Numbered from the stretch's first letter, positions 10,734 through 21,946 are shown. The stretch is 64,000 bases of DNA from Dacryopinax spathularia (GCA_037974965.1 JBBPFI010000008.1:1426001-1490000), one strand, 5' to 3'. The notes: a model not told the origin generated them from the sequence alone. Translations and numbers: made by a program.

Positions 10734-12103
10734 CTAGTACCTGCGATCATAGTCCCTGTCGTCCCTCCGGCCGTAGCCTCCGCCACCACCGCGGCGGTCG
10801 TCGTACCGCCTGTCATCGTAGCGGTCGTAGCCCCCACCGCCACGGCGATCGTCGTAGCGGCGATCATCGTATCGCCTGTCGTCATATCGGCCACCGCGGC
10901 GGTCGTCGTAGTCGTCGTAACGGCCGCGACCGCGGGGAGCGTCGCTGTAGCGAGAGTCGTAGGAGCGGGGCTCGTAAGGCCGTTCTCCGCCACCACGGTA
11001 GTCGTCGCGCTTGGGCGGGCCGTAGTAGCGGCCGGGAGTAGGCGTGCGGGCGCGACCACGGCGGGCCTGGACATCCAAGTTAGCCCGAGTTCCGAGAGAT
11101 GCTTGCTATCAACTGACCTTCTCGACATTGATGGTCCTGCCCTGGAATTCCTGCCCGTTCATGCCGGCAATAGCGGCATCGGCCTCCTCCGCAGTCTCCA
11201 TTGTCACGAAACCAAAGCCACGGCTCTCGCGGGTATGCGGGTCATACATGACCTGGGCCTTAGCGACCTGAAAGTCTTACGATTAGATTCGAGGCAACAA
11301 GGTCGAAAGCTTGCAAGCGAGACGCACCTTGCCGAACTTGGAGAACGACTCCTCGAGCTGCCTGTCATCGACACGGCTGCTCAGGCCGGAAACGTGCAAG
11401 TTGTTGCCAGGGTTGGTACCACCATCGCCCCTTCCGCTAGAAACGTATGTCAGAACGACGCGACCAGCAAACGACATGCAGGGAAGACTGACCTGTCCCT
11501 GCCCCTACCGGGGCTACGACTCCTACGACGATCATCGTCCCTCCTATCCTCGCGGGTGTCCATGCGCTCATTCTCCCTATCTCTATCACCCCCGCCGTTC
11601 TGCGGCAGAGTGGGCAGAGCCCATGCGTCGTCGGCTCCCGAGGTCGGGGCGTCGTTCGGCTGGTTCCAGGCTGAAAAGAAAGGCGGTTAGGGTCGTGTTA
11701 GCGGGTAAGGTGAGGTGAGGCGAGACAGAAGCGAGAGACGGAGACGGGCAGACTGGGAGCGGGACTGAAACTGAATGCGGTTGCGAAGCAGCAGCAGGAA
11801 ATGTGGTGGAGGGGTAGGGAGAGGATGCAGAAGGCTGGATAACGGCGAGACCGAGTTCGCAGGGTCAGTCGGTCACGGATTTTGGCGAAAAGGCTGGTAG
11901 TTCTAAAGCGGAGCGAGCTGGCGCTGGATGCAAAGTGTATGCAGTCGGGCAGACATGCTGGGTTTTTGTTGGGGTATGAAGCATCACCCGTCTCTCAAGT
12001 ATATGCTGAGTAGGCTGGCTGGCTGGCCGAGGCCGACGTGCATGGCGATGATGTGGACTGAGACTGGACTGCCGGAGAGAGACGTACCGTCAGTGTCGCT
12101 CAT
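10734..12103 (-). CDS. Tra2-like RRM splicing regulator
   Basis: Read on the minus strand, exons are 12103-12088, 11670-11493, 11436-11328, 11267-11118 and 11066-10734, giving 261 residues. The 16-nt first exon (MSDTD) is followed by a 417-bp intron, unusually long here. An Arg/Asp/Ser-rich part (RRRSRSPGRGRDR) precedes one RRM with RNP2 LHVSGL and RNP1 RGFGFVTM. Directly after it comes RRGRARTPTPGRYYGP, which matches the linker typical of Transformer-2 proteins. The C-terminal ~110 residues are a low-complexity YDDRRYDDRR/GGGGY tract. Tra2 proteins bind purine-rich exonic enhancers and promote splice-site use in the nucleus. The gene is divergent from COX6. Confidence 0.85.
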
Positions 12104-12646
12104 CGTCGTCGAAGGTGGATGTATGCGGGGTGAGCGTCGCAGGAAAGGTCGACGAGCGGTGGGTGTTGGAGTCTGTTTTGTTCGTTGAGCTGACCCGCTG
12201 CGCGCGCAAAAGGTTGGCGCGACCCCTGCTCTGAGCGGAGGCAGATGGGTGGCAGTACACTCCGCACGGGCCGCCCTAAACCACAAGAGAGGCCACCTTA
12301 ACGGGATCAATGCGGAACCGTACCGAATGAGGAGCGGATCCGCCGCGCCGGGTGAGCCCGCGACTTTACACCAAAGCAGCAAACAGAGAGAGCGGGTTGA
12401 GCTTCCTGTTACGTCGCACTGATAGCCCGCCGTCTGCACCCGCTCTGTGCTTTGTGCCTCGCATTCGTTCTGCCTCGCCTGCTCGTCGTTGTCGTCCTGC
12501 TCCTCATCGCTGCTCAGCGGGCATCCTATAGCCCTCCCACAGCGCATACATCTCCCTCTCTGCCCCTCCACCCGTCCTAGCAAAATACCAGCTTGATCAA
12601 CCTGCTCGTCATCTAGCAGCAAGTCACACTCACACACGCAGCAGCC
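12104..12646. promoter_or_regulatory. Shared upstream region of Tra2-like gene and COX6
   Basis: 543 bp separate two divergent start codons. The part next to COX6 is pyrimidine-rich (CTCCTCATCGCTGCTC...), as often seen near fungal transcription starts. No TATA box is obvious. Co-regulation is possible but not shown. Confidence 0.4.
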
Positions 12647-13256
12647 ATGTCCTTCCGCCTCCTTCCCACCGTCGCCCTCCTGCCCCGGCACACCATCTCC
12701 ACCTCCCTCCGGTTCGCCAGCAGCGCCGCCGCGACCGCCACGGGCGCCGCCTCGCCCGAGTCCACCTCCGCGACGGCGACGACGCCCGGCTCGCACGCAC
12801 ACGAAGCCGAGTCCTACAGCGCGTTCAGCAAGCGCTACGTGACGTTCTTCAGCTCCGTCCAGGACATCTTCGAGCTCCAGCGAGGACTCAACAACTGCTT
12901 TGCGTACGATCTCGTTCCCTCTGTTTCGGTCGTCGAGGCTGCGTTGAGGGCCGCGCGCCGCGTGGACGACTATGCGACGGCGGTGCGCGTGTTTGAGGGC
13001 ATAAAGGAGAAGGTCGAGAACCAGAGGCAGTATGAGCAGTACCTCGAGGAGACTAAGGCGATCAGGGAGGAGCTCGGTATGTCCTACTTTCCCTCCTTTC
13101 ACTTCCTCTCTCTAGCCTCCCTTCCATGACCTCTCTACGACCTCTTACCCCAACTCACCCACCAACCCTTCCCATCATCCTCACGCCTCCCTTCTCCGAT
13201 CTCCCCACTGACCCGGGACAACAGGGATAACCACAAAGGAAGAGCTGTACGAATGA
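12647..13256 (+). CDS. COX6: Cytochrome c oxidase subunit 6 (Va)
   Basis: Exons 12647-13076 and 13225-13256 encode 153 residues. The N-terminal ~35 residues are rich in Arg, Ser, Ala and Thr without acidic residues, as in a mitochondrial presequence. The body matches COX5A/COX6: a RYVTFFSS... helix, FELQRGLNNCFAYDLVPS, VVEAALRAARRVDDYATAVRVFEGIKEK, and an end that becomes EELGITTKEELYE only after splicing. The protein is a nuclear-encoded, matrix-facing subunit of respiratory complex IV. The second exon adds just ten residues and is easily missed. Confidence 0.9.
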
Positions 13257-13932
13257 GCCATAGGCAAGTCCCCATCCCTTCCCTCCTCCCCCCACTCTCT
13301 CCCTTTCCCTCCCGCTATCCCACTTCCGTAGCTAACACAAAAGACAGACAGACAGACCCACCCGTACTCTGTACAAACCCCCGCTCTGCCCTCCACGGGC
13401 AAAAAATCGAATCATTTTCTTTTTACACTTCTTTCCAGCTTATACTCGCGCAAAGAGTAAATCGTTCTCATCGGACGGCCTGGTTGTTGTTCACCGGTTT
13501 GGGTGTCGTGGTGCGTTGTCTTTGGTGGGATGAAAGACGCATGTGGCACATGTGGCATGGTTGCCGTTTTCGCTCGTTTCATGAATGTACAGTCCTGGCA
13601 GAAAAGACTCTTATTTGCAAAATCCAGAATATTGATACTCAAATACTCAAACGTACGCTCTCCCGGCGTGGCAGGCAAAGAGCCCGCCCGTCCTCCGATC
13701 TCTGGTCCATTTTAACAACTCTTTGTGCCGACGGCCGGGAAGTACAACGGAAATGGGCGGGCGGTAGAATGCACATAAGACGATGATACATACAACAGAT
13801 CTCTAACCTTATCCAAAATACAACGACTCGACTCGACTCTTCGATGAGGAGACGGCCATGAGCTCGTCCGAGCTAACTCTCGGCCGCTCGTGCTCCTCAT
13901 TCTCCTTGTCTCCTTGCAGTGCAATAACCGGC
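13257..13932. other. Intergenic, convergent 3' flanks
   Basis: 3' flanks of COX6 and the membrane-protein gene; AT-richer than the genes. No further feature was seen. Confidence 0.4.
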
Positions 13933-14654
13933 TCATTCATCGGCCATCTCCAGCTCCAGTCCCTCCATCTCCAGCTCAACCTCCATCTCCTCCAGCCCTT
14001 GTCCCTCCTCCGAATCCTCAAACCCTTCAAACCCTAAGCCCGAACCCCCCATCTCCCCAAACATCTCATGCACCAGCGCCTCCCCCCGTACCTCAACCTG
14101 CTCCCTCTCTCTCTCCCTCTCCCGCTCATCGTCCCTATCCCTCCCAGGAAAGTTAGGCCTAGGTGGCATGGGCGGCTTCGGCGGCCTTGGGTGCTCAGGC
14201 CTCCTCCCCCTCTCGGGAACCTCGTGAGGCGGCCGACCGTAGTCCATCGCGCCAAATCCGCCTAGGAGCATCCCGACGAGAAGCCAAATAAGGATGGCCC
14301 ACAGGAAGGCAGTCAGGAACCTGCCGTTAAGCATCAGTACGTCATCCTCATCTTTCTCTTTCCTCTTCCTCTTGCTCTTCCTCGCGCCCTCGCGTGAGGT
14401 GAGGGAGGTGGAAGGAGCTGAGAAGAAAGGAGGAGGAGGAGGGAAACGTACCGACGTCGAGCCCTCCGATCTGCTTGCGCAAAGCTTTGCTCATTGACGG
14501 CGTGAGTAGGCAGAAGTGGTCCGCCCGCCCCTGCACCTGGTATGGACGGACCGACGCCTGGCCCCGCTGCGGGTCCGCCGACTGCGCTCGGTTGACCAGG
14601 GGCGGGCGCGGGGGTGTAGGGTGGAGGGGAGGTGTCGTCTTTCGTTAGTACCAT
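13933..14654 (-). CDS. Small single-span membrane protein, unknown
   Basis: Minus-strand exons 14654-14452 and 14320-13933 encode 196 residues. The N-terminal half is Pro/Gly/Ala-rich and soluble (SPPPYTPAPAPGQPS). The second exon opens with one strong hydrophobic helix (FLTAFLWAILIWLLVGMLLGGFGAM). The tail is highly charged, with an Asp/Arg/Glu run (DRDDEREREREREQ) and an acidic Glu/Met/Leu-rich end (LEEMEVELEMEGLELEMADE). The start at 14654 was chosen because the context is good (CAAACAATGG) and the frame upstream is a CAA-repeat-rich leader. The topology resembles small tail-proximal anchors; no family was recognised. Confidence 0.55.
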
Positions 14655-14833
14655 TGTTTGAGCTTGATGTTGATGTTGCTGCTGTAGATGTTGCTGTGGG
14701 TGTTGTGGGTGTTGTGGGTGTGGGTTGTTGGGTTTATGAGCGGTCGGGAGGTAGAACTGCGCGAGGGTGTATGGGTCCGTTCTGTCTCTTGTCCCACTTC
14801 CAGAATGAACCACTTCTGTCGCCCTGTATCCTC

Positions 14834-15301
14834 TTATTGTTCGCTGACCGTGTTGATGCCTTCTTTGTAGCGCAGACAGACGGTGTCAAGCAAGCGAGTG
14901 GTCGTCTCCCTCCAACGCCGACCCGCCTCAGCGCAGCCCATCGCAGCGCTCATCCTATCCTTACTTACTAATTGCTTCTGACCAATCAGGGACCACCACC
15001 ACTTGAGTCTGTGTGACGTGGGGTCGCGCGTGGGCGTCACCAAATGGTGTATGCTGTTGGAGGAGAGAGGGCGTGGGGGTTCATGGATTGGACGAGTTGT
15101 CCTCTTATTTCGTTGAAGGTCTGCTGTCTGTTTATCTAGCCTGGGGCTGAGAGCGATCACTGTCAACGTACTTTGGTTGTGGACGACGCTGAGGAGGTCG
15201 ACGAGTCCGACGACGCGCGAGGAGCTTTGCGGCTGCGTTGAGGAATTACCGGCACGGAGCAGGGAACGACGTGGTCTAGTGAACGGAGGAGGAACAGACA
15301 T
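14834..15301 (-). CDS. Possible small gene between two coding genes
   Basis: A minus-strand frame opens with MSVPPPFTRPRRSLLRAGNS and ends with RMSAAMGCAEAGRRWRETTT... to INTVSEQ. GT and AG sites near 15170, 15125, 15050 and 14965 could join a few short exons. The N- and C-terminal pieces look protein-like and the interval lies between a minus- and a plus-strand gene. I do not recognise the product and cannot settle its exons; it may be part of the 5' region of the membrane-protein gene. Confidence 0.25.
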   Translation of the reverse strand: MSVPPPFTRPRRSLLRAGNSSTQPQSSSRVVGLVDLLSVVHNQSTLTVIALSPRLDKQTADLQRNKRTTRPIHEPPRPLSSNSIHHLVTPTRDPTSHRLKWWWSLIGQKQLVSKDRMSAAMGCAEAGRRWRETTTRLLDTVCLRYKEGINTVSEQ

Positions 15302-15380
15302 ACGTGAGTATCAGGATATATGCGCTCCAGAATGTGAGGCTGACATCCTCCCAGCCTTCTGCTGTATACCAACCACGAAC

Positions 15381-16985
15381 ATGCCACCACCCACCTCCCC
15401 CCCAATGACGACCTCGCCAATCTCCCGTCTCCCGCCCGAACTGCTCTACAAAATCCTCTCTCTCGTCTCCCCACCCCCCACGACCGCTCTCGATCCCTGC
15501 GGCGACCCATTCGACCCTCTCTCACCCGCCTCCAAAAGATTCATGATGATGCCCTCCCTCGTCGAGCCTGACGTACCGGACTTGTTCTGCACGTGGAGGA
15601 CGTTCAACCTCCCTCTACTCCGGGTCAGCAGGTTGTGGAAAGACGTCGCCGACCACCTCTTGCTCCAGTGGGTCGTCCTTCGTTCTTGGCAACAGCTCTC
15701 GCCCCTCTTGGAACGCTTGCGGACACCATTGAGGAGTACGGGCCGACTAGCGGGCTGGAAAGTGAAGAGGATCGATATCGCCCTGTCACCCGCAGGAGGG
15801 GACCACACAAGCTGGCAGGACGCGGACGCCTGGTCCTCCTCCTCCATCACAGACTTCCTGGACCTCCTCCGCACCTGCACTCAACTACGAGAACTCCTCG
15901 TCCATGGGCATATCCCCCTGCGCGGGCAAGCGAGGGAAGACCCCGCGGAGCTGGATCATGCACAGCTGCCGTTCATACCCGTTTTGCCTGCCGAAATGCG
16001 GGTGCTGCAGCTCCCCGCTGGGCTCAGGCTGGCAGAGGAGGACTTTGGGGAGCTCGCGAGCCGGTGTAAGAAGTTGGACAAGCTCGCTTTTTCGGGAGAG
16101 TGGGACGTTGGCCCTTCCTCTCCTGGGGAGCAACCCCACGTCCGGGGGACGCTGGAGTGCTTACAGGCAGTGGACGTCATAATGGAAGACCCCTTAATGT
16201 CCGGCACGAGTTCCCTCCCCGCCCTCACCGACTCACTGCGTATGCCCAACTTGCGGCGGCTGAGAGTAACGACGCTGCTGGACGAAGACGCCTCCCCCGC
16301 CACGCTCTCTCATTTCACGCGGGCGTTGCAGCCCGTCGCTGCTTCCCTCCGTTGTCTCGAGATAAGAGGCGCGAGCCACTGGACGGACCGGACGTTGTGG
16401 GATCATACGCTGCTCTGGTCTGTGCTTCCTCTCTTACCGGGACTGGAAGACCTCGTCCTGGACGCATTCATGGACGCCCCACCCTCTACCGTCCCATCCT
16501 CTTCCGCCCTCTCCTCTTTCTCCCCGCTCGAACGCCCGACTACGCCCACGATCCCCTCGGTCAAGCGCGTCCTCCTGAGAGGGTACTACGAGTCCCTCTA
16601 CTGGTCCGTCCAAGTCTACTCGTACGAAGACTGTCTCTCCCGGCTCTCCTCTTCCCTCCGGTCCATCCTCTCCCCCTCGACCTTCCCCTCGCTCAAGCTC
16701 CTCCGCCTTACCGACCTGGAACCCTGGTCCCCCCGCACGCTCAAGTTCAGAGCCACTTTCCAGAGATGGGCAAGCAGCATGGAGGTCACCGAGCGCTTCA
16801 CGCGCTTCCCGACGGAGGAATATGAGCGCGTGGCGAGGGAGGTGGACGAGCTCTGCAGGCGGAGGGGGGTGAGGGTCGAGGATCGGTTTGGGGATGAGGG
16901 GGAGGTAGGGGGGTTGGCGCCCGTGGAATGGTGTTGGCCGCAGTATATTACGGACTTGTACAGGGTTGCGGGGGCGATCGTCTGA
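15381..16985 (+). CDS. F-box protein, intronless
   Basis: A single exon of 534 codons. Near the N-terminus is an F-box-like segment (ISRLPPELLYKILSLVSPP, then LLRVSRLWKDVADHLL), the usual fungal F-box with a Pro-Ser-rich interruption. The rest shows irregular leucine-rich patterns (LRELLVHG, MRVLQLPAGLR, LRRLRVTTL, LRCLEIRGA, LEDLVLDA). Such proteins act as substrate receptors of SCF ubiquitin ligases. The ATG at 15381 begins the Met-Pro-Pro-Pro leader; upstream in-frame codons to 15177 lack domain features and probably are 5' leader. The substrate cannot be predicted. Confidence 0.75.
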   Translation: MPPPTSPPMTTSPISRLPPELLYKILSLVSPPPTTALDPCGDPFDPLSPASKRFMMMPSLVEPDVPDLFCTWRTFNLPLLRVSRLWKDVADHLLLQWVVLRSWQQLSPLLERLRTPLRSTGRLAGWKVKRIDIALSPAGGDHTSWQDADAWSSSSITDFLDLLRTCTQLRELLVHGHIPLRGQAREDPAELDHAQLPFIPVLPAEMRVLQLPAGLRLAEEDFGELASRCKKLDKLAFSGEWDVGPSSPGEQPHVRGTLECLQAVDVIMEDPLMSGTSSLPALTDSLRMPNLRRLRVTTLLDEDASPATLSHFTRALQPVAASLRCLEIRGASHWTDRTLWDHTLLWSVLPLLPGLEDLVLDAFMDAPPSTVPSSSALSSFSPLERPTTPTIPSVKRVLLRGYYESLYWSVQVYSYEDCLSRLSSSLRSILSPSTFPSLKLLRLTDLEPWSPRTLKFRATFQRWASSMEVTERFTRFPTEEYERVAREVDELCRRRGVRVEDRFGDEGEVGGLAPVEWCWPQYITDLYRVAGAIV

Positions 16986-17196
16986 GTGTTGAAGGCGGCA
17001 TGTATGTGTTGTAGGATGATGTAGTGCGAAGGCAGTTCTGTCTCTACGAGACATGTATGACGATGACGCATATTTCTTAACACTTTCGCAGTCATCTGCC
17101 TAGCGACGTACAGAACAACGCTAAGCTAATGATACCGCACCGGATTCAGTTGAAGAACCGCCGGCTCTCGCCTCTGGGACACTGTACACACACATC

Positions 17197-17737
17197 TCAA
17201 GGCACCGGCTCAGCCTGAAGAGTGATCAACGGCGCTGCGGACTGGAAGGTGATTTCCTGCGGGAAGGGGCCCACTCCGGTCCCGATCTGCGTCTCCACCA
17301 CCACGAGATTATACTCCCCTTCGTTGCCACTGGCGTAGGACACGGGTGTCTGGAACTGCACATCCACCACATTATCGCTGTCGGGCGCGATCCCGTTCGC
17401 GAGCACGATCTCGGTGCCCGATCCGTCGGCTTTGACGAGCGTGAGACTGATATGGTGCGTCTTTACGTGGGCCGCCCCGGGCACGGCGGTCGTGTTGGTG
17501 TCTACGCCTTGGTAGAAGACGCGGACAAGGGTAAAATCTTGAGCAGAAGCCTGAAGGTCAGCGGGTTCGGTTCTTGTTGATAGCCGGGGTCAGGTACGTA
17601 CAGCCATCGTCGTTCCAGACTGCTCCGCCTTGGGGTTCGACAAGAGTGCCACTAGGACCGACGTCGCGCTTTGAGGGGTAGGAGAGTACGCCGGTGGAGG
17701 CGAGAGCGAGGACGGCCAGGGAGAGCGTGACCTTCAT
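17197..17737 (-). CDS. Small secreted protein, family copy B
   Basis: Minus-strand exons 17737-17602 and 17537-17197 give 158 residues. A signal peptide (MKVTLSLAVLALASTGVLS) is followed by YPSKR|DVGPSGTL, the Kex2-type site shared by the family. Mature hallmarks are WNDDG, RVFYQGVD, HVKTHHISLTL, NGIAPDSDN, VDVQFQTPVSYA, YNLVVVETQ and ITFQSAAPLITL. It is the most diverged intact copy and ends in AEPVP instead of GPTP. A TATA-like ATATAAA at 17834-17840 lies ~100 bp upstream of the ATG. Confidence 0.7.
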
Positions 17738-19316
17738 GTTGACGATGGCTGAAGATTGGGCGGTACTAAGCGTGCGTTCGGATTGTTAAGAGTAGTAGGC
17801 TGTTGAGTGTGCTGAGCTGGAATTGACAAGATGTTTATATGTCTCCAGCTCGCATTGATTGTCCATTCAGACCATCCACCCGCGTGCTTAGCGAAAGGCA
17901 AGCTGACTCGACCAGTCCACGGTATAGCATCCAAACGACCTCCGAGCATCTCGCACGTCGCTCAAGATGTCACCAATTAGGGCATCTCTAGCCAAAAACT
18001 CCATCCCACCAGCGGTTCAGAAGCGCACCCACAGAACCGCTGGCACCCCAGTCGAGCACAAGAGATAGGGCTTGCGTTTGCGTGAGTGTGAGCCATCAAC
18101 GATCTATTTCGAGGTCGTCCGTTCTTCCAGGATATTTGTCCGAGAACGGGATGAAGTTCACAGGAGGCGACCGTGGTGAGCTTTGGCAAGCGAAAGGAGT
18201 TGGGGCGAGACTTGTCCGAGCGGCGCGTTCGACGAGCAGCGGTGATTGTCAGCCTTGTTTGAGGCAGCTCGGAGAAGATCATGCGTCAGACTCGAGACTT
18301 AGCTCGAAACGTTGGAGATCTTCTGATCTGCAGCGAAAGACAGCTGACCGTTTCGCCCAGATCCAGTTGCAAGAGATGGTTCATAGCATAGAGCCTGCCT
18401 CGGAGCGTCTTTTGGATGGGAGAGTAGAAATAGATACTGTGCAGCAAATGCATTGGGCCCTCATTCGAGAAGAGCGTCTGGAGCAGTCGGAAGTTGATCG
18501 TCCAGCCAGAGAGCTAGGCGCACGCGTATCGTTTGCATCCCGCCATCCGACTACCCCGAAAAGGGCGAAGGAGCGCGCATACTCGCGTCAGCATCGTGCG
18601 AAACCAGCACCATTACGTGTCCAGTACATCGACAGTCTCGGTCATGCGGGATGGCACGAGCCGCATCTTCTCCATCATAAGTCCGCAAGTTGGAAAATCT
18701 GCGCTTGGGTGGACTGCGTATTGCCAAAGACCGATCAAAAGTGGTGGTTGAGCGATCTATTCGGGCCAGAAGCAGCTAAAACGAGCAAATAGAGGCCGCG
18801 ATTGACGGACTTGACAGACAGGAGTTGACAGCCAAGCAGCACAACCGCCCAGGCGATTAGCCACAAGAAAGCTATCTTCATCCTGCGCGATTTAGCCGAG
18901 TTGCGTTCCCGGTAAGCACTATGTACTGCGAGATCATTGGTCCAACCTTCAAAGAGGGACAAGCGCCCGTCCTTTGGAGTAGAGTAGAGCAGTGGGCGCT
19001 TGCTCGCGGACCAGGAACTTCTCCGCGTCGCGCATCGGCCCGGTCTGCCTCCCATTTCCTAATAACCTGCGAGCGAAGGGCCGATAGTCACGGAGTCTTC
19101 GAACAAGAGCCAATTCCCTTGTTATTCGTATCGGCCAGGACCATTCCGGTCGTATGACAGGCCTGTACCGGAGGGCTTGCGTAAGAATCGGCGCCCCGCA
19201 TCGGGTACTCGTGCATTCGTAATCAGCGACAACCCTACAACCCAAGAACCTCTGCCACAGGTAGGCAGGACATCCCCGAGCAAGTTTCTCGAACCCGTTC
19301 TGCGCCCCTCCGCAGG
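17738..19316. other. Intergenic, with an unproven 236-codon frame
   Basis: The only sizeable frame is 18082-18792 on the plus strand (236 codons). It is hydrophilic and Arg/Ser/Glu-rich, has no recognisable domain and no clear promoter. A minus frame (about 18735-18910) contains a hydrophobic MKIAFLWLIAWAVVLLG stretch that could be a signal peptide of a lost gene. I see nothing firm. Confidence 0.35.
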
Positions 19317-20613
19317 CTAAAATATTTCCATCACCGGCAAGTTCTCCAGATCCTGCTCGAGGACAATCCGGTACCTCGCCTTCCCCGCTCTAACAAGTTC
19401 AAGCGCTTCCGCCGCCTTGCTCATCGGCATCTTCTGGATCCTGTGGCAGGCATCAGCCTCCTGGATGAAAGAACTGTAGGCTGCGGACGCACCACGGCTT
19501 GATATCATATTTCACAGCTAGGTCAAGCATCTCCCCCACCTCTTTCTTACTCCCAATATTGCTCCCCGTCAAATTGACAGCCGAATGTCCGACGTCCGTC
19601 GCCCTCAGCGCAGGCATCGGCTCGTCCGGAAGGCCAACCATCACGAAACTCGAAAATGGGTATAGGGTGCTCATATACTCTGCCAGTGGGAATCCCGTAG
19701 TGACGTCGATCGTGCAGATTAGGAGGTCGAAGTACCTCTTCCAATTTCTCTCGAACCCCGGATTGGGGAGGACGAAGTGGTCCGCTCCCATCTTCCGCAC
19801 CTCCGCCTCTTTGTTGGGGGAATGGGAGAACGCCGTAACCTCAGCACCGAGCGCTTTGCCAAGTAAGACGGCATAATGACCCAGCCCGCCGATCCCTATT
19901 ACTCCCAACTTCGAGCCGCTCTTGATGTTGTACCGTTTCATGGGCGAGAACACGGATAGCCCGGCGCAGAGCATGCTGCTTGCTTCTGCGCTGTCTAGCT
20001 GGAGGGGGATGGGGAAGATGAATTGCTGGTGCGCGCGGATGGTGGTCGAGTAGCCGCCCATCGTCTTGATCCCATCGGGGTAGTAGCAGTTCTAGACCAT
20101 TATGTTAACCAATGAGAGAGCGGTGTAGATGGTGGGGTTACGTGCGTATGTCCAGAGCAAGTCGGCGCAGTAGTTCTCGTCGCCTTGCTTGCATAGAGCG
20201 CATTCACGGCAGCATCCACAAGCCGCTCCCAGGCCAACACGATCGCCCACTTTGATATCCTTTACATTGGCCCCAACCTTCGTTGCGATGCCGACGATCT
20301 CATGTCCCACGACCAGTGGTGGTTTGACAGGACCAAATGTGCCCGTGAGCGCTGGGCAACGGTGTCAGATGGGTTATATGGCCGAACGAGCTGGACGGAC
20401 TGTGCACGTCTGTCCCGCACACTCCGCAGTGGGTGATGGCGATCTCGACGTCGTCTTCGGTCCATGTTTTGAGCGGGAAGGAGATCATTTCGAGGTCGCT
20501 CTACCATCGGGTCAGACTGCGTCGCCTGGTCAAAGAGGGAGGGAACTCACCCATGCTTGACTCCTCCCGCTCAGACCGATCCCCTTGCATTCGTCGGCAG
20601 CTGCGTTGCTCAT
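19317..20613 (-). CDS. Zinc alcohol dehydrogenase, CAD/ADH6 type
   Basis: Minus-strand exons 20613-20551, 20500-20401, 20351-20146, 20091-19493 and 19440-19317 encode 363 residues, the normal length for this family. Catalytic-zinc residues are in HCGVCGTDVH and VVGHEIVG. The structural-zinc cysteines are in CGCCRECALCKQGDENYC, and the dinucleotide-binding loop is GVIGIGGLGHYAVLLGKALGA. ADH6-like enzymes reduce aldehydes (cinnamaldehydes, furfural, fusel aldehydes) with NADPH in the cytosol. The third intron fits the frame only with a GC donor (TAC|GCACGT...CTAG|AAC); the GT four bases later would shift the frame. A detoxification role is inferred, supported only by nearby nitroreductases. Confidence 0.85.
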
Positions 20614-21271
20614 CTCCCGCTCCCCAGCTCAGTTCCGAGGCACGAGTAGTAATGCACTGTCGAGAGAACCAGTAACGGCCGCGCTTGGCGAAAGGGGGTC
20701 CATGGGGACATCCTCTCACGCCAGTGCAAGCAGGAGGAATACGCCGAATGCAGCTAGAGAAACCGAGTTGACAGTATCCCTGAGCAAGAACTGGGACTTT
20801 GAGCCATATTTGGAAGCTGCGATCGCCTGGTAGTCTTATCTAACCCCTTTGGGAGCGATGTGAGCTTCAAGGCAAATCGATTGACCGGGCATCGTTGCTG
20901 GCGACGTCCAACCGTACCGTTCAGCGTGATGAATGCGGCTGCACGCCAAGCATTTCACAACGACTCTATGAGAACCTTACAGAATCTCCTCTCCAGTCCG
21001 AGCTCAGCAGAAAAACAACAGCGGATAGCGTTACGGTGTTGTGAAGATCAGAGAGGTATGCTGGGAGTTTCAGCCATGGTCGTTCAGCGTTGGAGTTCGA
21101 CCACGTGTGAGCAGCTGGGAGACGCGCGTCATCGCAACTGAAAGGGATGGGATAGGAAACAATGCGGAATCTATAGTAATAACAATGGAATGCAGTCGTG
21201 AGTCATGAAGACGTGAAATCTCTCTACTCTATGAAGATGTCTAGTGGCTTTTAAATAGTTCGCACCATCGC
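20614..21271. other. Intergenic region
   Basis: 5' flank of the dehydrogenase and 3' flank of secreted gene C. Only a short unrecognised frame (20860-21141, plus) is present. Confidence 0.4.
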
Positions 21272-21805
21272 TCAAGGCGTCGGGCCAGCAACGACATTAA
21301 TGAGCGGCGCGGCGCTCCTAAAAGTGATCGGAATCGGCTGCCCAGGCGTAGTGCCCAACTGCGTCTCCTCAACAATAAGCCTATACTCTCCCGTCGGCCC
21401 GCCATACGCAACGGGGACCTGGAACTGGACGTCGACGACGTTGTTTCCGTTTGGTGCTATGCCCTGCGCGAGGACGACGTTGTCGCTTGGATCGGCCGAG
21501 AGTTGGAGTGAGAGGTCGATGTGGTGCGTTTTGACGTGGGTTACGCCTTGAGAATTGTGGTAGTCTTGGTCGACACCTTGGTAGACGACGTGGCCGAGGC
21601 CGAACCCTGGTGGGATGGGATCAGAGGTGAGAATCGAGGGAGGGGAGAAGGAAAGCTTACCTCCAGTGTTGTCCCAGACAGCGTTTCCCTGAGGAAGTTG
21701 GAGCGTGCCAGAAGGACCAGGGCCATCGCGCTTCAAATTGGCTGGCGCGGCAAGCGCAACAGCGAGGAGCGAGAAGGTGGTGGCAGAAAGTGTGGCATAC
21801 TTCAT
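21272..21805 (-). CDS. Small secreted protein, family copy C
   Basis: Minus-strand exons 21805-21661 and 21606-21272 give 159 residues: signal peptide (MKYATLSATTFSLLAVALA), APANLKR|DGPGPSGTL Kex2-like site, and the full set of family blocks ending in GPTP. It differs from copy D at only a handful of residues. The 54-bp intron is open and divisible by three, so an unspliced transcript would add 18 residues. It is transcribed away from copy D across the centre of the inverted duplication. Confidence 0.75.
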   Translation of the reverse strand: MKYATLSATTFSLLAVALAAPANLKRDGPGPSGTLQLPQGNAVWDNTGGKLSFSPPSILTSDPIPPGFGLGHVVYQGVDQDYHNSQGVTHVKTHHIDLSLQLSADPSDNVVLAQGIAPNGNNVVDVQFQVPVAYGGPTGEYRLIVEETQLGTTPGQPIPITFRSAAPLINVVAGPTP

Positions 21806-21940
21806 TTTGTCTGGTTGAATGGTGCGATACGAAGGTGCGATGGATGCGACGCTGTTGGCAGCAGGTCTAGGATGAAGTGCAGATGCGAGTCGGTGAGTTG
21901 CTTGTTGTGATGATCTTCCTTTCGACGATCCAGCAGCCCA

Positions 21941-21946
21941 TTTATA
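21941..21946 (-). promoter_or_regulatory. TATA box of secreted-protein gene C
   Basis: GCTATAAATGGGCTGCTGGA on the minus strand, ~135 bp before the ATG. The same TATAAATGGGCTGCTGGAT stretch is repeated before copy D. Confidence 0.5.

Noticed and set aside
11984-13102. 372-codon minus-strand frame across COX6 and the Tra2-like upstream region
   Set aside because: It overlaps COX6 in antisense and crosses the Tra2-like first exon. Arg/Gly/Val-rich low complexity is a GC-bias artefact.
18082-18792. 236-codon hydrophilic frame
   Set aside because: No domain, no promoter and no conserved splice structure. Random open frames of this length occur in GC-rich DNA. Kept only as an unproven note in the intergenic entry.
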